Shown here piece after piece: positions 8,344 through 17,368 of a stretch of 64,000 nt of DNA (its first letter is position 1; every line of letters starts with the position of its first letter). Made by a program: the position numbers and the translations under genes. This DNA comes from Natrononativus amylolyticus (GTDB lineage: Archaea; Halobacteriota; Halobacteria; Halobacteriales; Natrialbaceae): the NCBI RefSeq assembly GCF_024362525.1, contig NZ_CP101459.1:248001-312000 (forward strand), read 5' to 3'. Below the pieces are notes generated by a model. That model made no database searches. It saw only the letters and a program-made list of their open reading frames with translations, and was not told the origin of the DNA.

Positions 8344-9165
8344 TCAGGCGAACAGTTCGGCGGCGAGGTCGGGTGTGAGTTCGCCGCCGTACTCCGAGAT
8401 TTCGAATGCTTCGGCGTACTCGATCTCCCCGCCGGCGTCCTCGCCGTAGGTGTCGACCAGGAGTTCACGGAACCGGTCGGCGCCGTCTCGCATCTCCCGG
8501 AGCCCCGAGATCGGATCGGACTCGAGCCACCGCCGTCGCGCTGCCGGATCGTCGGGAACCTCCTCGAGTTTGTTCTCGGTGTACGGCAACCACTCGTAGA
8601 ACTGGGACTCGTGGCAGTCGAGCATGTCGTACTTGCACTCGAGGTGTTCCGCCTCGATCGGGACGACGACGTCGGGGGTAAACGGGTAGGGCCGCTCGAA
8701 CGTGTCCAGCAGGTAGCCGAAGACCGGGTTCGACTCGAGCGCCGGCACCGCCGGACAGACGTTCGGGACGGTGACCATGTACGCCGCGTCGCGGACCAGC
8801 TGGGAGGTGTAGCGGTGGTCGGGGTGGTAGTCGTTCGACCGGTGGGTCAACACGAGGTCGGGGTCGAACCCGCGGAGCAAGCGGATCACCTCCTCCCGGC
8901 GCTCGAGGGAGGGTCTGAGCTTCCCGTCCGGCGTGCCGAGAACTCGGTACTCGGCGATTCCGGCCGCTTCGGCGGCGTTCTCTGCCTCCCGGCGGCGCCG
9001 TTCGACGAGCGAAGAACCGTGTCGGTCGTGGTGGCCGCCGCGGCCGTCGGTCATCGAGACGAAGCGGACGTCGTGGCCGGCGGCTGCGCTGTGGCAGGCG
9101 AACCCGCCGGCTCGAATGTCGGGGTCATCGGGGTGGGCGCCGATGACGACGATCGTGCGGGACAT
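8344..9165 (-). CDS. PIG-L family N-deacetylase
   Basis: A 273-residue member of the LmbE/PIG-L family of zinc-dependent deacetylases, which remove acetyl groups from N-acetylglucosaminyl compounds. The N-terminal motif GAHPDDPDIRAGG supplies the zinc ligands His and Asp and the catalytic Asp; the second motif LTHRSNDYHPDHRY supplies the third ligand. The usual HPDDE is HPDDPD here. There is no signal peptide, so it acts in the cytoplasm. It is similar along its length to the protein at 24170-25012. It is convergent with the CapA-like gene and lies 72 bases downstream of two oxidoreductase genes on the same strand. Confidence 0.92.
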   Translation of the reverse strand: MSRTIVVIGAHPDDPDIRAGGFACHSAAAGHDVRFVSMTDGRGGHHDRHGSSLVERRRREAENAAEAAGIAEYRVLGTPDGKLRPSLERREEVIRLLRGFDPDLVLTHRSNDYHPDHRYTSQLVRDAAYMVTVPNVCPAVPALESNPVFGYLLDTFERPYPFTPDVVVPIEAEHLECKYDMLDCHESQFYEWLPYTENKLEEVPDDPAARRRWLESDPISGLREMRDGADRFRELLVDTYGEDAGGEIEYAEAFEISEYGGELTPDLAAELFA

Positions 9166-9237
9166 GCTCGAGAGATCGAATCCGGAGTCGGAAAACCTTC
9201 CGGTCGACTCTCGACCGGCCGAGTATCGGCGGGCGAC

Positions 9238-10233
9238 TCAGTCGACGTCGGCCACCGGCACCGACGCGCCCGCGTCAGCGGAGTCGTAGGCGGCCTCGAC
9301 GACGGCGACGGCCGCGAGCCCGTCGGCGGGCGTGATCTCCGGGTCGCGTCCCTTCCGGACGCTCTCGAGGAAGTCGTCGACGAGTCCGGCGTTGGCGTCG
9401 GTCCCGTAGAACGCGGTGTGGACGCCCGCGTCGTCGCCCGAGGCGACGGTGTGGGTCAGCGACTGATCCATGTAGTCGATCGCGACGGTTCCCTCGGTGC
9501 CGGTCAGTTCGAGGGTGGCGTCGCCCCACGTGTGCCAGGCGTCGGGTTTGCTCCAGGAGCCGTCGAGCAAGAACGGCGTCCCGTCGGCCATCGCCATCGA
9601 GAGGACGTTGACGTCGTCGACCGGGATGTCGTGGAACCTGGTGTCAGTTTCGGCGTACACCTCGGCCGGCGTCTCGCCGAGTAAGTCGAGCACGAGGTCG
9701 ACGATGTGGACGGTGTGATCCACCACCGCCCCGCCGCCGGCTCTCTCGGGGTCGGCGAACCAGCCGCCGGGCATCTTCCCCCGGTTCGTCCCGGAGATCG
9801 ACCGCACCGAGCCGATCTCGCCCGCCTCGAGCGCCTCTCGCATCCGCCGGGCCGGCTCGCAGAAGCGAAGCGGCATCGCCACGCCCGCGACGATCCCGGT
9901 GTCCTCCCAGACGTCGACGATCGCCGACGCCGCCTCGACGGTCGGCGCGAGCGGTTTCTCACAGAGGACGTGAACGCCCGCCTTCGCGGCGCGTTCGAAC
10001 CAGTCGCGGTGGTCGGCGTTGGCCGAGCAGATCACCGCCGCGTCGATCCGCTCGAGCAACTCGTCCCCGTCGGCGACGTACGCCGTCCCGTGACGGTCGG
10101 CGGCCGCCCGTCCGCGCTCGTCGTCGCCGTCCGCGATCCCGACGAGGTCGACGTCCTCCCGGCCGGCGAGGATGCCGGCGTAGGCATCGACGTGGGCGTG
10201 GGCCGCCGACAGCACCCCGACGGAGAGGCTCAC
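9238..10233 (-). CDS. Gfo/Idh/MocA-family oxidoreductase
   Basis: A 331-residue NAD(P)-dependent sugar oxidoreductase. It has an N-terminal Rossmann domain, the CEKP signature at 91-94, and a C-terminal domain with the GGGAVVDHTVHIVDL catalytic region. The dinucleotide loop is unusual: the N-terminus reads GVLSAAHAHVDAY, with histidines where GxGxxG is normal. Two other proteins here (37969 and 62340) show similar histidine-rich variants. Its start overlaps the end of the next oxidoreductase by four bases (ATGA), so the two are made together and may act on successive intermediates of one sugar. Confidence 0.92.
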   Translation of the reverse strand: MSLSVGVLSAAHAHVDAYAGILAGREDVDLVGIADGDDERGRAAADRHGTAYVADGDELLERIDAAVICSANADHRDWFERAAKAGVHVLCEKPLAPTVEAASAIVDVWEDTGIVAGVAMPLRFCEPARRMREALEAGEIGSVRSISGTNRGKMPGGWFADPERAGGGAVVDHTVHIVDLVLDLLGETPAEVYAETDTRFHDIPVDDVNVLSMAMADGTPFLLDGSWSKPDAWHTWGDATLELTGTEGTVAIDYMDQSLTHTVASGDDAGVHTAFYGTDANAGLVDDFLESVRKGRDPEITPADGLAAVAVVEAAYDSADAGASVPVADVD

Positions 10234-11192
10234 GCTCTCACCTCCTCGAGGGCGACCGGCTCACCGCGGTCGGCCGACCGCTCGGCGGCGAGGGCGAGTC
10301 GAAGCGCGTCGATCCCCGCCTCGGCGCCCACGTCCGGCTCCGCGCCCGACTCGAGGCAGGAAACGAAGTGCTCGAGTTCGCGCCGGTAGCCGTCCCTCGC
10401 GAGGGGGCTCTCGACGACCATCCCGTCGCCGTCCCAGACGGCGAACGGCGCCTCCTCGGCGCCCGCGAACTCGACGAGGCCGTCGTCGCCGGCGAACTCG
10501 AGTTCGGCCGTCAGCGGCCGCGATTCGGGCTGGGCCCACGACGCCTCGACGTAGCCGACGGCGCCGCTCGCAAAGCGGAGGGTGACGATCCCGTGTTCGG
10601 CCCGATCGTCGCGGGTCCTGCGGGCGAACACGCGCTCGACGTCGCCCCACGCCCACTGGAGGTAGTCCAGGTCGTGGATCGCCAGGTCGACGAAGACGCC
10701 GCCGCTCTTCTCGCGGTCGGCGAACCAGTCGGCAGAGCCCCACTCGGGAAACGGCGAGAGTCGGCGGGCGCGGGCGACGCCCGCCTCCCCCACGTCGAGT
10801 TCGCGAGCGCGCCGGTAGTTCGGCATGAACCGGACGACGTGACCGACCATGAGCGTAATGTCGGCGTCGGCTGCGACCGTAGCGATCTCCTCAGCCTCCT
10901 CGAGCGAGCCGGCGATCGGTTTCTCGAGGAAGACGTCGATCCCGGCCGTAGCAGCCGCGGTGACCAGCTCGAGATGCGTGTGCGTGGGCGTACAGACGTC
11001 GAGGAAATCGAGATCCGCCTCGTCGCACATCGTTTCGACGTCGGTGTACGCGGCGGCGTCGAAGTCGAACTCGTCGATGAACCCGCCCGGACCGCTGGGC
11101 GAGGAGACGGCGACGACGTCGACGTCCATTTCGGCGTACTCCGCTGCGTGGGTCTGGGCCATGAAACCCGTTCCCGCGATTCCTACTCGCAT
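10230..11192 (-). CDS. Gfo/Idh/MocA-family oxidoreductase
   Basis: A 320-residue oxidoreductase of the glucose-fructose/inositol dehydrogenase family. It keeps the standard dinucleotide motif (GIAGTGFMAQTHA, residues 4-16), the EKP signature at 90-92 and the GGVFVDLAIHDLDYL motif that carries the catalytic histidine. It is the first gene of a two-gene unit with the oxidoreductase that overlaps it. The pair may interconvert keto and hydroxy forms of a sugar derivative. The exact substrate cannot be told from sequence. Confidence 0.93.
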   Translation of the reverse strand: MRVGIAGTGFMAQTHAAEYAEMDVDVVAVSSPSGPGGFIDEFDFDAAAYTDVETMCDEADLDFLDVCTPTHTHLELVTAAATAGIDVFLEKPIAGSLEEAEEIATVAADADITLMVGHVVRFMPNYRRARELDVGEAGVARARRLSPFPEWGSADWFADREKSGGVFVDLAIHDLDYLQWAWGDVERVFARRTRDDRAEHGIVTLRFASGAVGYVEASWAQPESRPLTAELEFAGDDGLVEFAGAEEAPFAVWDGDGMVVESPLARDGYRRELEHFVSCLESGAEPDVGAEAGIDALRLALAAERSADRGEPVALEEVRA

Positions 11193-11256
11193 GGGGTCAC
11201 ATCATGCGCCATCGCTAATAACGCTTCGTACAGCGGAGAGGCGCGTCCGCGACGGG

Positions 11257-12477
11257 TCAGTTCACCTGCGTGACCTCGTACCCCTCGCGTTCGATCGACT
11301 CGATGATCGCCGCAGCGTGGCTGTCGCCGCTCGTCTCGACGAGGAAGACGAGAAACGCCTCACCGACGGAGAGCGAGCCGTCGGCGCGGTAGTGATGGAC
11401 CGTTCGGATGTTGGCCCCCAGGTCGCCGATCCGCTGTGAGATGTCGGCCATTCGCCCCGGGCCGTCGTCGATTCGCACCTGGAGCCTGATCATCTGGCGT
11501 CGCGCGGTCAGCTCGTGGGTGAGGATCGTCTGGAGCCGGGACATGTCCAGGTTGCCACCAGAGAGCACGGGGACGACGGTTTCGCCGGTCACGTCGAGCT
11601 GGTCGCCGAGCAGCGCGGCCACCGACGCCGCGCCGGCCCCCTCGACGAGCTGTTTCGCCCGCTCGAGCAACAGCACGATGCCGCTGGCGAGCTCCGATTC
11701 GCTGACGGTGACCACCTCGTCGACGTGCTCGTCGATCAGCGAGAACGTCAGCTCGGCGGTGCTGCCGGTCGCGATACCGTCCGCGATCGTGTCGACGTCG
11801 TCTGTCGGCAGGGGTTGGCCCTTCTCGAGGCTCTCGGGAACGGTCGCCGCGTCGCTCGCCTGCACACCGACGATCCGCACGTCCGGGCGCTCCTCGGCGA
11901 GGGCGGCCCCGATACCGCCGATGAGGCCGCCGCCGCCGATCGGAACGACGACGGTGTCCAGGTCGGGAACGTCCTCGAGGAGTTCGAGTCCGAGCGTTCC
12001 CTGGCCGGCGACGATCGCCGGGTCGTCGAACGCGTGGACGAGTTCGACGCCGTCTCGCTCCGCGAGCGCCTCCGCGTGGGAAACCGCTTCGCCGAAGTTG
12101 ACGCCCTCGAGGACGACCTCGGCGCCGTAGCCTCGCGTCGCGTCGATCTTCGTCTGCGGGGCGGTCGTCGGCATCACGATCGTCGACGGGACGCCGGTTT
12201 CGGCGGCCGCCAGCGCGACGCCCTGGGCGTGGTTTCCCGCGCTGGCGGCGACGACCTCCTCGATGTCACCGCGTTCGGCGACGTTGAGGAGCTTGTTGTA
12301 CGCGCCCCTCGTCTTGAACGATCCGGTACGCTGGAGGTGTTCCATCTTGAGGAAGACGTCGGCGCCCGAAACGTCGCTGAGCGAGCGGCTGAATTCGACG
12401 GGCGTCCGCTGAACCAGACTCGAGCCGTCGAGGCGTTCGCGCGCCGAAAGGACATCCGCGCGGGTGATCTCGACCAT
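11257..12477 (-). CDS. ilvA: Threonine ammonia-lyase (threonine dehydratase)
   Basis: A 406-residue fold-type II PLP enzyme. The PLP lysine is Lys55 in GSFKTRGAYNKL, followed by SAGNHAQGVA and the phosphate-binding loop GGGGLIGG. The last 80 residues form an ACT domain of the kind found in the shorter threonine dehydratases (IQTILTHELTARRQMIRLQVRI onward). It deaminates threonine to 2-oxobutanoate, feeding isoleucine synthesis or threonine breakdown. Length fits the single-ACT class, which is also called TdcB when catabolic. It is a lone gene, divergent from the IclR regulator across 286 bases. Confidence 0.92.
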   Translation of the reverse strand: MVEITRADVLSARERLDGSSLVQRTPVEFSRSLSDVSGADVFLKMEHLQRTGSFKTRGAYNKLLNVAERGDIEEVVAASAGNHAQGVALAAAETGVPSTIVMPTTAPQTKIDATRGYGAEVVLEGVNFGEAVSHAEALAERDGVELVHAFDDPAIVAGQGTLGLELLEDVPDLDTVVVPIGGGGLIGGIGAALAEERPDVRIVGVQASDAATVPESLEKGQPLPTDDVDTIADGIATGSTAELTFSLIDEHVDEVVTVSESELASGIVLLLERAKQLVEGAGAASVAALLGDQLDVTGETVVPVLSGGNLDMSRLQTILTHELTARRQMIRLQVRIDDGPGRMADISQRIGDLGANIRTVHHYRADGSLSVGEAFLVFLVETSGDSHAAAIIESIEREGYEVTQVN

Positions 12478-12725
12478 CTGGGAGACAATTACGCAGGGAC
12501 GTCTTAGTTGTTACTGAGCCCATTAGCGCGACGACAGGTACGCGACGGGGAACGACGCGAGACGTCGTTCGCTGACACCGGTCGTTTGGAGCCGCGAAAC
12601 GGCGTGCTGTTTCTCGTCCAGAGTGTCGGACTGGGGAGAGCGGTCGTCGTTCGACGTTCGCCGTTCGGGCTCCGTTTCGACAGGCCGGGCGATGGTCGAA
12701 GTCGACGCTCCGTTTTACGACACCA

Positions 12726-12746
12726 AACATTTATCTGGTAAGTGTT
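12726..12746. promoter_or_regulatory. Inverted repeat overlapping the promoter of the first IclR gene
   Basis: AACATTTA and TAAGTGTT form an imperfect inverted repeat (seven of eight positions pair) around TCTGG. It contains the TATA-like TTTATC block about 30 bases before the ATG at 12764. The position suits autoregulation by the encoded regulator. Confidence 0.45.
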
Positions 12747-12763
12747 CCCAGTAGAGACAAACA

Positions 12764-13525
12764 ATGGCCGAAGCAAAAAACCCGGTGCAAGCGGTTCAAC
12801 GGACGCTAGACATCCTCTCGGTGCTGCGAGACACTGGCGGGGCCCGCGTCACCGAGATCGCGAGGGAGATCGGGGTGTCGAAGGGAACCGTCCACTGTCA
12901 CCTCGCGACGCTCGAGGAGAACGGCTACGTCGTCAACGAGAACAGCGAGTACAAACTGGGGCTGCGCTTCATCGACCTCGCCCACTACGCGAAAGACCGC
13001 ATCGACATCTACGACATCGCCACCTCGGAGGTCGACACGCTCGCCGAGGAATCCGGCGAGATGGCACTGTTCACCGTCGAGGAGGACGGCGAAGGGATCT
13101 GCCTGTACACGGCGGAGGGTGCGGAAGCGGTCAAGACCGAAGTGTACGTCGGCTACCGAAACCAGCTCTATCACACGGCCGTCGGGAAGGCGATGTTAGC
13201 GTTCATGCCGGCGGAAAAGCGCGACGAGATCATCGAAAACACCGAGTTCGAGCAGCTCACGCCGAACACGATCACCGACGAGGACGAACTCCGGGCGGAA
13301 CTCGAGCAGATCCGCGAGGACGGGATCGCCTACAACCACGGCGAGACGATCCAGGGGCTCGTCGGCGCGGGGGCACCCATCCGCGACCAGGACGGAACGC
13401 TCTACGGGGCGATCAGCATCATCGGCCCGGTCAGGCGCATCAACGAAGAGCGCCTCGAGACGGAGATCCCGGAGATGATCCACCGTGCAGTAAACATCAT
13501 CGAGATCAACATCACCTCGCTGTAA
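12764..13525 (+). CDS. IclR-family transcriptional regulator
   Basis: A 253-residue regulator. The N-terminal winged helix-turn-helix spans about residues 8-66 (AVQRTLDILSVLRD, then VTEIAREIGVSKGTVHCHLATLEENGYV). The C-terminal IclR effector domain contains the YHTAVGKAMLA signature and GAPIRDQDGTLYGAISI. Such regulators usually sense an intermediate of the pathway they control. It is closely related to the protein at 43347-44141. An inverted repeat overlaps its TATA region. The divergent threonine ammonia-lyase or the surrounding sugar genes could be targets. Confidence 0.94.
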   Translation: MAEAKNPVQAVQRTLDILSVLRDTGGARVTEIAREIGVSKGTVHCHLATLEENGYVVNENSEYKLGLRFIDLAHYAKDRIDIYDIATSEVDTLAEESGEMALFTVEEDGEGICLYTAEGAEAVKTEVYVGYRNQLYHTAVGKAMLAFMPAEKRDEIIENTEFEQLTPNTITDEDELRAELEQIREDGIAYNHGETIQGLVGAGAPIRDQDGTLYGAISIIGPVRRINEERLETEIPEMIHRAVNIIEINITSL

Positions 13526-13930
13526 CGCCAGCCGCACACCGTCGTCCGGTTTTCGCCGGGTCGGCCGCCGATACTGTCCGTTCTCCCGACTCCACCGGTT
13601 GTTGTGGCGGCTCGTTCGACGCCCACTGACAGCGGCGCCGCCCCGGAGGGAGTGTTGTTTAGCTCTGGAAAACGAAGGCTTGCGCTTCGCCCACCCATCA
13701 CGCGTCCCGCTCTCGCCCGATCGCGGCCATCCTCGTAGATTACAGTCCTATGGCTGTAACTATCGCTCGAGAATCGCTGCCGATGGCCTGAGCAATCCCG
13801 GTAGGAACAGATCGGCGTTCGAACCGCGACGTTTAGCTCTCGGAAACGAATCGCTTCAGCGGCACTCCGGTGTCCGACGCGTATCACCGGCAACGCTATC
13901 GTGCGTCGCCCGAAACGTGGCGGGTATCGA
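13526..13930. other. Intergenic stretch with two 20-base direct repeats
   Basis: A gap of 405 bases with no convincing gene. Two 20-base segments, 13657-13676 and 13831-13850, both start GTTTAGCTCT and end AAACGAA and match at 18 of 20 positions. Between them lies a TTACAG/CTGTAA inverted repeat near 13740-13760. The function is unknown. Confidence 0.6.
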
Positions 13931-14782
13931 ATGCTCGACTGTCGCCGACTCACCGCCGACGATCTGGCTGACGCGCTCGAACTCTCGAGGCAGGCCGGCT
14001 GGAACCAGGTCGCAGCCGACTGGCAGCGCCTGCTCGCGCTCTCGCCCGAGGGCTGTTTCGCCGGAACCGTCGACGGCCAGCTCGTCGCGACGACGACGGT
14101 GATCACGTACGGCGACGACGTGAGCTGGATCGGGATGGTCCTCGTCGACGAAGCCCACCGGAGCCAGGGGTACGGAAGCCGGATCTTCGAGCGCGGTCTC
14201 GAGTACGCCCGCGAACGCGGCGGCCGACGGCTCGGCCTGGACGCGACCCACCTCGGGGAGCCGATCTACGAGAAGTACGGGTTCGAGCGCGTCGCGCCGG
14301 TGTTTCGCTGGCAGGGGACGCTCTCGGACAACGACGGTGAGCATCGCGCGGAATCCGCCGAACCGCTCGAGTCAGAGCTGCTCGACGCCGTCTGTGCGTT
14401 CGACCGGAACGCCCTCGCCGTCGACCGAACCGACCTGGTGCGAGAACTCGTCGCAGAACCGGACGTTCGAGGCTTCGTCGTCGGCGATTCGGCGAGCGTC
14501 GACGGCTACGCCTTCGTCCGGCCCGGCCGGACCCACCGGCAGATCGGTCCGATCGTCGCGTCCGATTCGCGCACGCTCGAAGCGCTGCTGGCCGCAGTTA
14601 CGACGGCGCTCGGCGAACGTGCGGTGATCGTCGACGCGCCAGAGCGGGCGGGCGTCGAAGCCGCGCTCGAGGCGGCCGGGCTCGATCGAACCCGCGAACT
14701 CGTCCGGATGACCCATCCCGACCGCGCCGAACTGCTGCTTTCTGACTCGGTCTGCGGGCTCGTCGACTTCGCGTTCGGGTAG
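13931..14782 (+). CDS. GNAT-family N-acetyltransferase
   Basis: A 283-residue acetyltransferase. I chose the ATG at 13931; a GTG at 13901 would add ten residues. The N-terminal GNAT domain (about 1-135) contains the acetyl-CoA loop HRSQGYGSRIF after the beta strand SWIGMVLVDEA. The remaining residues form a second, degenerate GNAT-like half (EPDVRGFVVGDSASVDGYAFVRPG), as in acetyltransferases with a C-terminal Acetyltransf_18 domain. It probably acetylates a small amine in the cytoplasm. It is a lone gene with no clear operon partner. Confidence 0.85.
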   Translation: MLDCRRLTADDLADALELSRQAGWNQVAADWQRLLALSPEGCFAGTVDGQLVATTTVITYGDDVSWIGMVLVDEAHRSQGYGSRIFERGLEYARERGGRRLGLDATHLGEPIYEKYGFERVAPVFRWQGTLSDNDGEHRAESAEPLESELLDAVCAFDRNALAVDRTDLVRELVAEPDVRGFVVGDSASVDGYAFVRPGRTHRQIGPIVASDSRTLEALLAAVTTALGERAVIVDAPERAGVEAALEAAGLDRTRELVRMTHPDRAELLLSDSVCGLVDFAFG

Positions 14783-14834
14783 GACGTCAGAGGGGGCGAA
14801 ACGGGTGCAGAAACGGTACAGCCGAGTGTCGAAG

Positions 14835-15209
14835 CTACGCGGCGGCGACGACCTCTATTTCGACGCCGATGTCGATGGGAAGGTCCGACACCTCGACGGC
14901 ACAGCGGGCCGGAAACGGCTCGGACATGTACTCGGCGTACACGTCGTTGACCGCGTCGTAGTTGTCCATATCGGTGACGTACACGTTCGCCTTGATCACC
15001 TTGTCGAGCGACGAACCGGCTTCCTCTAAGATCGCGCCGATGTTCTCGAGGGTCTGGGCCGTCTGATCGCGAATGTCGTCGACCTCGACCTCCCTCGTCT
15101 CCGGGTTCGCCGGGCCCTGGCCCGAGACGTAGATCGTGTCGCCGTACTTCATCGCCTGCGAGTACGGTCCGATGCTGTCCGGTGCGTCGCTGGTGCTGAT
15201 CTCTTCCAT
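14835..15209 (-). CDS. RidA-family reactive enamine/imine deaminase
   Basis: A 124-residue protein of the RidA/YjgF/UK114 family, which hydrolyses reactive 2-aminoacrylate-type enamines released by PLP enzymes such as threonine dehydratase. The family pattern is clear: a DAPDSIGPYSQAMKYGDTIYVSGQ start and a C-terminal ARCAVEVSDLPIDIGVEIE, whose Arg is the carboxylate-binding residue. Length is typical. A TATA-like box (15233-15243) about 29 bases upstream indicates a leaderless transcript. The nearby threonine ammonia-lyase and FAD amine oxidoreductase both make products that RidA can clear. Confidence 0.94.
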   Translation of the reverse strand: MEEISTSDAPDSIGPYSQAMKYGDTIYVSGQGPANPETREVEVDDIRDQTAQTLENIGAILEEAGSSLDKVIKANVYVTDMDNYDAVNDVYAEYMSEPFPARCAVEVSDLPIDIGVEIEVVAAA

Positions 15210-15397
15210 GCGTCTTTCACGTCACACAGTCGCATAATAAATCCTGCTACTCCATCGGAAGAACGAGTGACGCCGTCGGGGGTTTCGGACCGTCGAAAGT
15301 TGCGTACCCGATCGTACTCCAAAATACAGTGTCTCGGTACACTTATTTTCCTGCGATCGGAACCCTATTTCGGCACCATCGGTTGCCACTGAAACAC

Positions 15398-17269
15398 ATG
15401 ACCAATAGAAACACACGCGGTAACGGGGACGACGGACGCTCGAGTCGACACGACGTGACGGGAATCGATCGAAGACAGTTTCTCGCCCTCACGGGCGCAA
15501 CCGCGGGCGCGTTAGCCGTCGGCACGGGTCACGCCGGGGCCGACTCACAGGCCGTAACGGACGTGCCCGGCTTCAGCTGTGACCGGCCGCAGTTCACCTG
15601 CGGACGACAGGTGCGCGCCGGCGACGGGATGGTCTCGACTGTCGATCCGATCGCGTCCGGCGTCGCCGCAACCGTCCTTCGCGAGGGCGGCACCGCCGTC
15701 GACGCTGCGGTCGCCATCCAGTACGTGCTCACGGTCACCCAGCCACACGGGTCCGGAATCGGCGGCGGCGGCTTCATGATCGTCTACGACGCCGACTCCG
15801 GGACGGTCGATATCGTCAACAGCCGCGAGCGCGCGTCGCGGAACGCCGAACCGGAGCAGTTCCTCGACGACGACGGCGATCCGATCGGGTTCTCCGAGCG
15901 AATCCAGACCGGCGAGGCGATGGGCGTCCCCGGGACCCCGATGGGCCTCGAGACCGCGCTCGACCTGCACGGCACCCGGCCGCGTCAGCGGCTGATAACG
16001 CCCGCTATCAAACTCGCTCGTGACGGATTTACGGTCGACGCGTTCCTCGCCGAACAGATCGCGAGCAACACGGACAAGTTCAACGAGGCCGCGCTCGAGG
16101 TCTTCAGCGACGAGACCGGCGCCCTCTACGAGGAGGGCGACACGATGACGAATCCGGATCTCGCCGAAACCCTCGAACTCATCAGGCGCGACGGAGCCGA
16201 GGCGTTCTACGAGGGGCCGATTGCGACGGATCTGGCGGCCGAGATCCGGCGGAACGCCAGGGAGCCGGACCGCGTCGTCGACGAGGAGGACCTGGCGGCC
16301 TACGACGTGACCCTCGACGACCCCGTACGCGGCGAGTGGTACGACTACGAAATCGTCTCCCAGCCGCCGCCGAGCTCCGGGGGTGCCATCGTCTACTACA
16401 TCCTCAAACTGTTCGAACTGCTCGAGGGCGAACAGTACGACGTCCGCTCTCCGGAGAAGTACCACTTCCTGGCGGAGGCCCAGTCGCTGGCCTGGGCCGA
16501 CCGCAACGAGTACCTCGGCGACCCCGAGTTCGTCGACGTCCCGCTCGAGGGGATGCTCTCGGAGGAGTACCTCGCCTCGCGAGCGGAGATGATCGAACTC
16601 GGCTCGACGGCGTTCGACTACCAGGGCGGCGAGAGCTCACAGCCCGGCGAGCCGGGGGCGTTCGAGCCCGCAGGCGCGCCGGCCTCCGCCGTGCAGTCGG
16701 GGTCGACTACGCACTTCTCGGTCGTCGACCAGTGGGGCAACGCCGTCTCGTACACGTCGACGATCGAGCAGTTCATGGGATCGGGGAAGGTTGTTCCCGG
16801 TCGCGGCTTCCTGATCAACAACGAACTGACCGACTTCAGCGCCATCCCCGACGGGCCCAACATGGTCGAACCGAACAAGCGCCCGCTCAGTAGCATGAGC
16901 CCGACGATGGTCATGGAAGACGGGCAACCGATCTTCACCGCCGGTTCTCCCGGCGGTATCCGGATCATCACCGCAACGGCGCACGCGATCCTCCACGGGC
17001 TGGTCTACGACCTCGAGCCGCTGGCGGCGATCGAGGAGCCGAGCATCTTCAAGTCCACCCTCCCGACCGTCCACTGGGAGGACGGCGTTCCGGAAGCCGC
17101 CCGCGACCAGACCGACGACTGGGGGCTGGTCTGGGGTGACGAGCCGGAAGTCCAGGGGAACGTCCAGGTAATCGAAGTCGACGGCGACGAACTGATCGGC
17201 GCCGCCGACCCGTCTCGAGACGGGCAGGCCACCGGCTTCGACCGTGGCGGCCGCGGTCGGCCGCGCTAA
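15398..17269 (+). CDS. ggt: Exported gamma-glutamyltransferase
   Basis: A 623-residue precursor counted from the ATG at 15398; the frame is open further upstream, but the Tat motif IDRRQFLAL sits correctly for this start and a TATA-like box lies at 15341-15349. The enzyme folds as an N-terminal nucleophile hydrolase. The autocleavage site and catalytic threonine are at about residue 437 in the STTHFSVVDQWGNAVSYTST segment, and the PLSSMSPT and GSPGG motifs bind the glutamyl group. It cleaves gamma-glutamyl amide bonds outside the cell. Substrates could include glutathione-like thiols, gamma-glutamylcysteine (abundant in haloarchaea) or poly-gamma-glutamate. Confidence 0.93.
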   Translation: MTNRNTRGNGDDGRSSRHDVTGIDRRQFLALTGATAGALAVGTGHAGADSQAVTDVPGFSCDRPQFTCGRQVRAGDGMVSTVDPIASGVAATVLREGGTAVDAAVAIQYVLTVTQPHGSGIGGGGFMIVYDADSGTVDIVNSRERASRNAEPEQFLDDDGDPIGFSERIQTGEAMGVPGTPMGLETALDLHGTRPRQRLITPAIKLARDGFTVDAFLAEQIASNTDKFNEAALEVFSDETGALYEEGDTMTNPDLAETLELIRRDGAEAFYEGPIATDLAAEIRRNAREPDRVVDEEDLAAYDVTLDDPVRGEWYDYEIVSQPPPSSGGAIVYYILKLFELLEGEQYDVRSPEKYHFLAEAQSLAWADRNEYLGDPEFVDVPLEGMLSEEYLASRAEMIELGSTAFDYQGGESSQPGEPGAFEPAGAPASAVQSGSTTHFSVVDQWGNAVSYTSTIEQFMGSGKVVPGRGFLINNELTDFSAIPDGPNMVEPNKRPLSSMSPTMVMEDGQPIFTAGSPGGIRIITATAHAILHGLVYDLEPLAAIEEPSIFKSTLPTVHWEDGVPEAARDQTDDWGLVWGDEPEVQGNVQVIEVDGDELIGAADPSRDGQATGFDRGGRGRPR

Positions 17270-17368
17270 CGAACGCGCCACCCGGGGCGCCCGCCGCAGA
17301 ACCGGTCGTTCTCGTTTTTCCGCTGCTCTATCGCCACCGGGGACTGACGCGACCGACGGCCGTCGCCG

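Noticed and set aside
15329-15397. Longer N-terminus for the gamma-glutamyltransferase
   Set aside because: The extra residues would place the Tat motif too deep, and the region overlaps the TATA-like box at 15341-15349.
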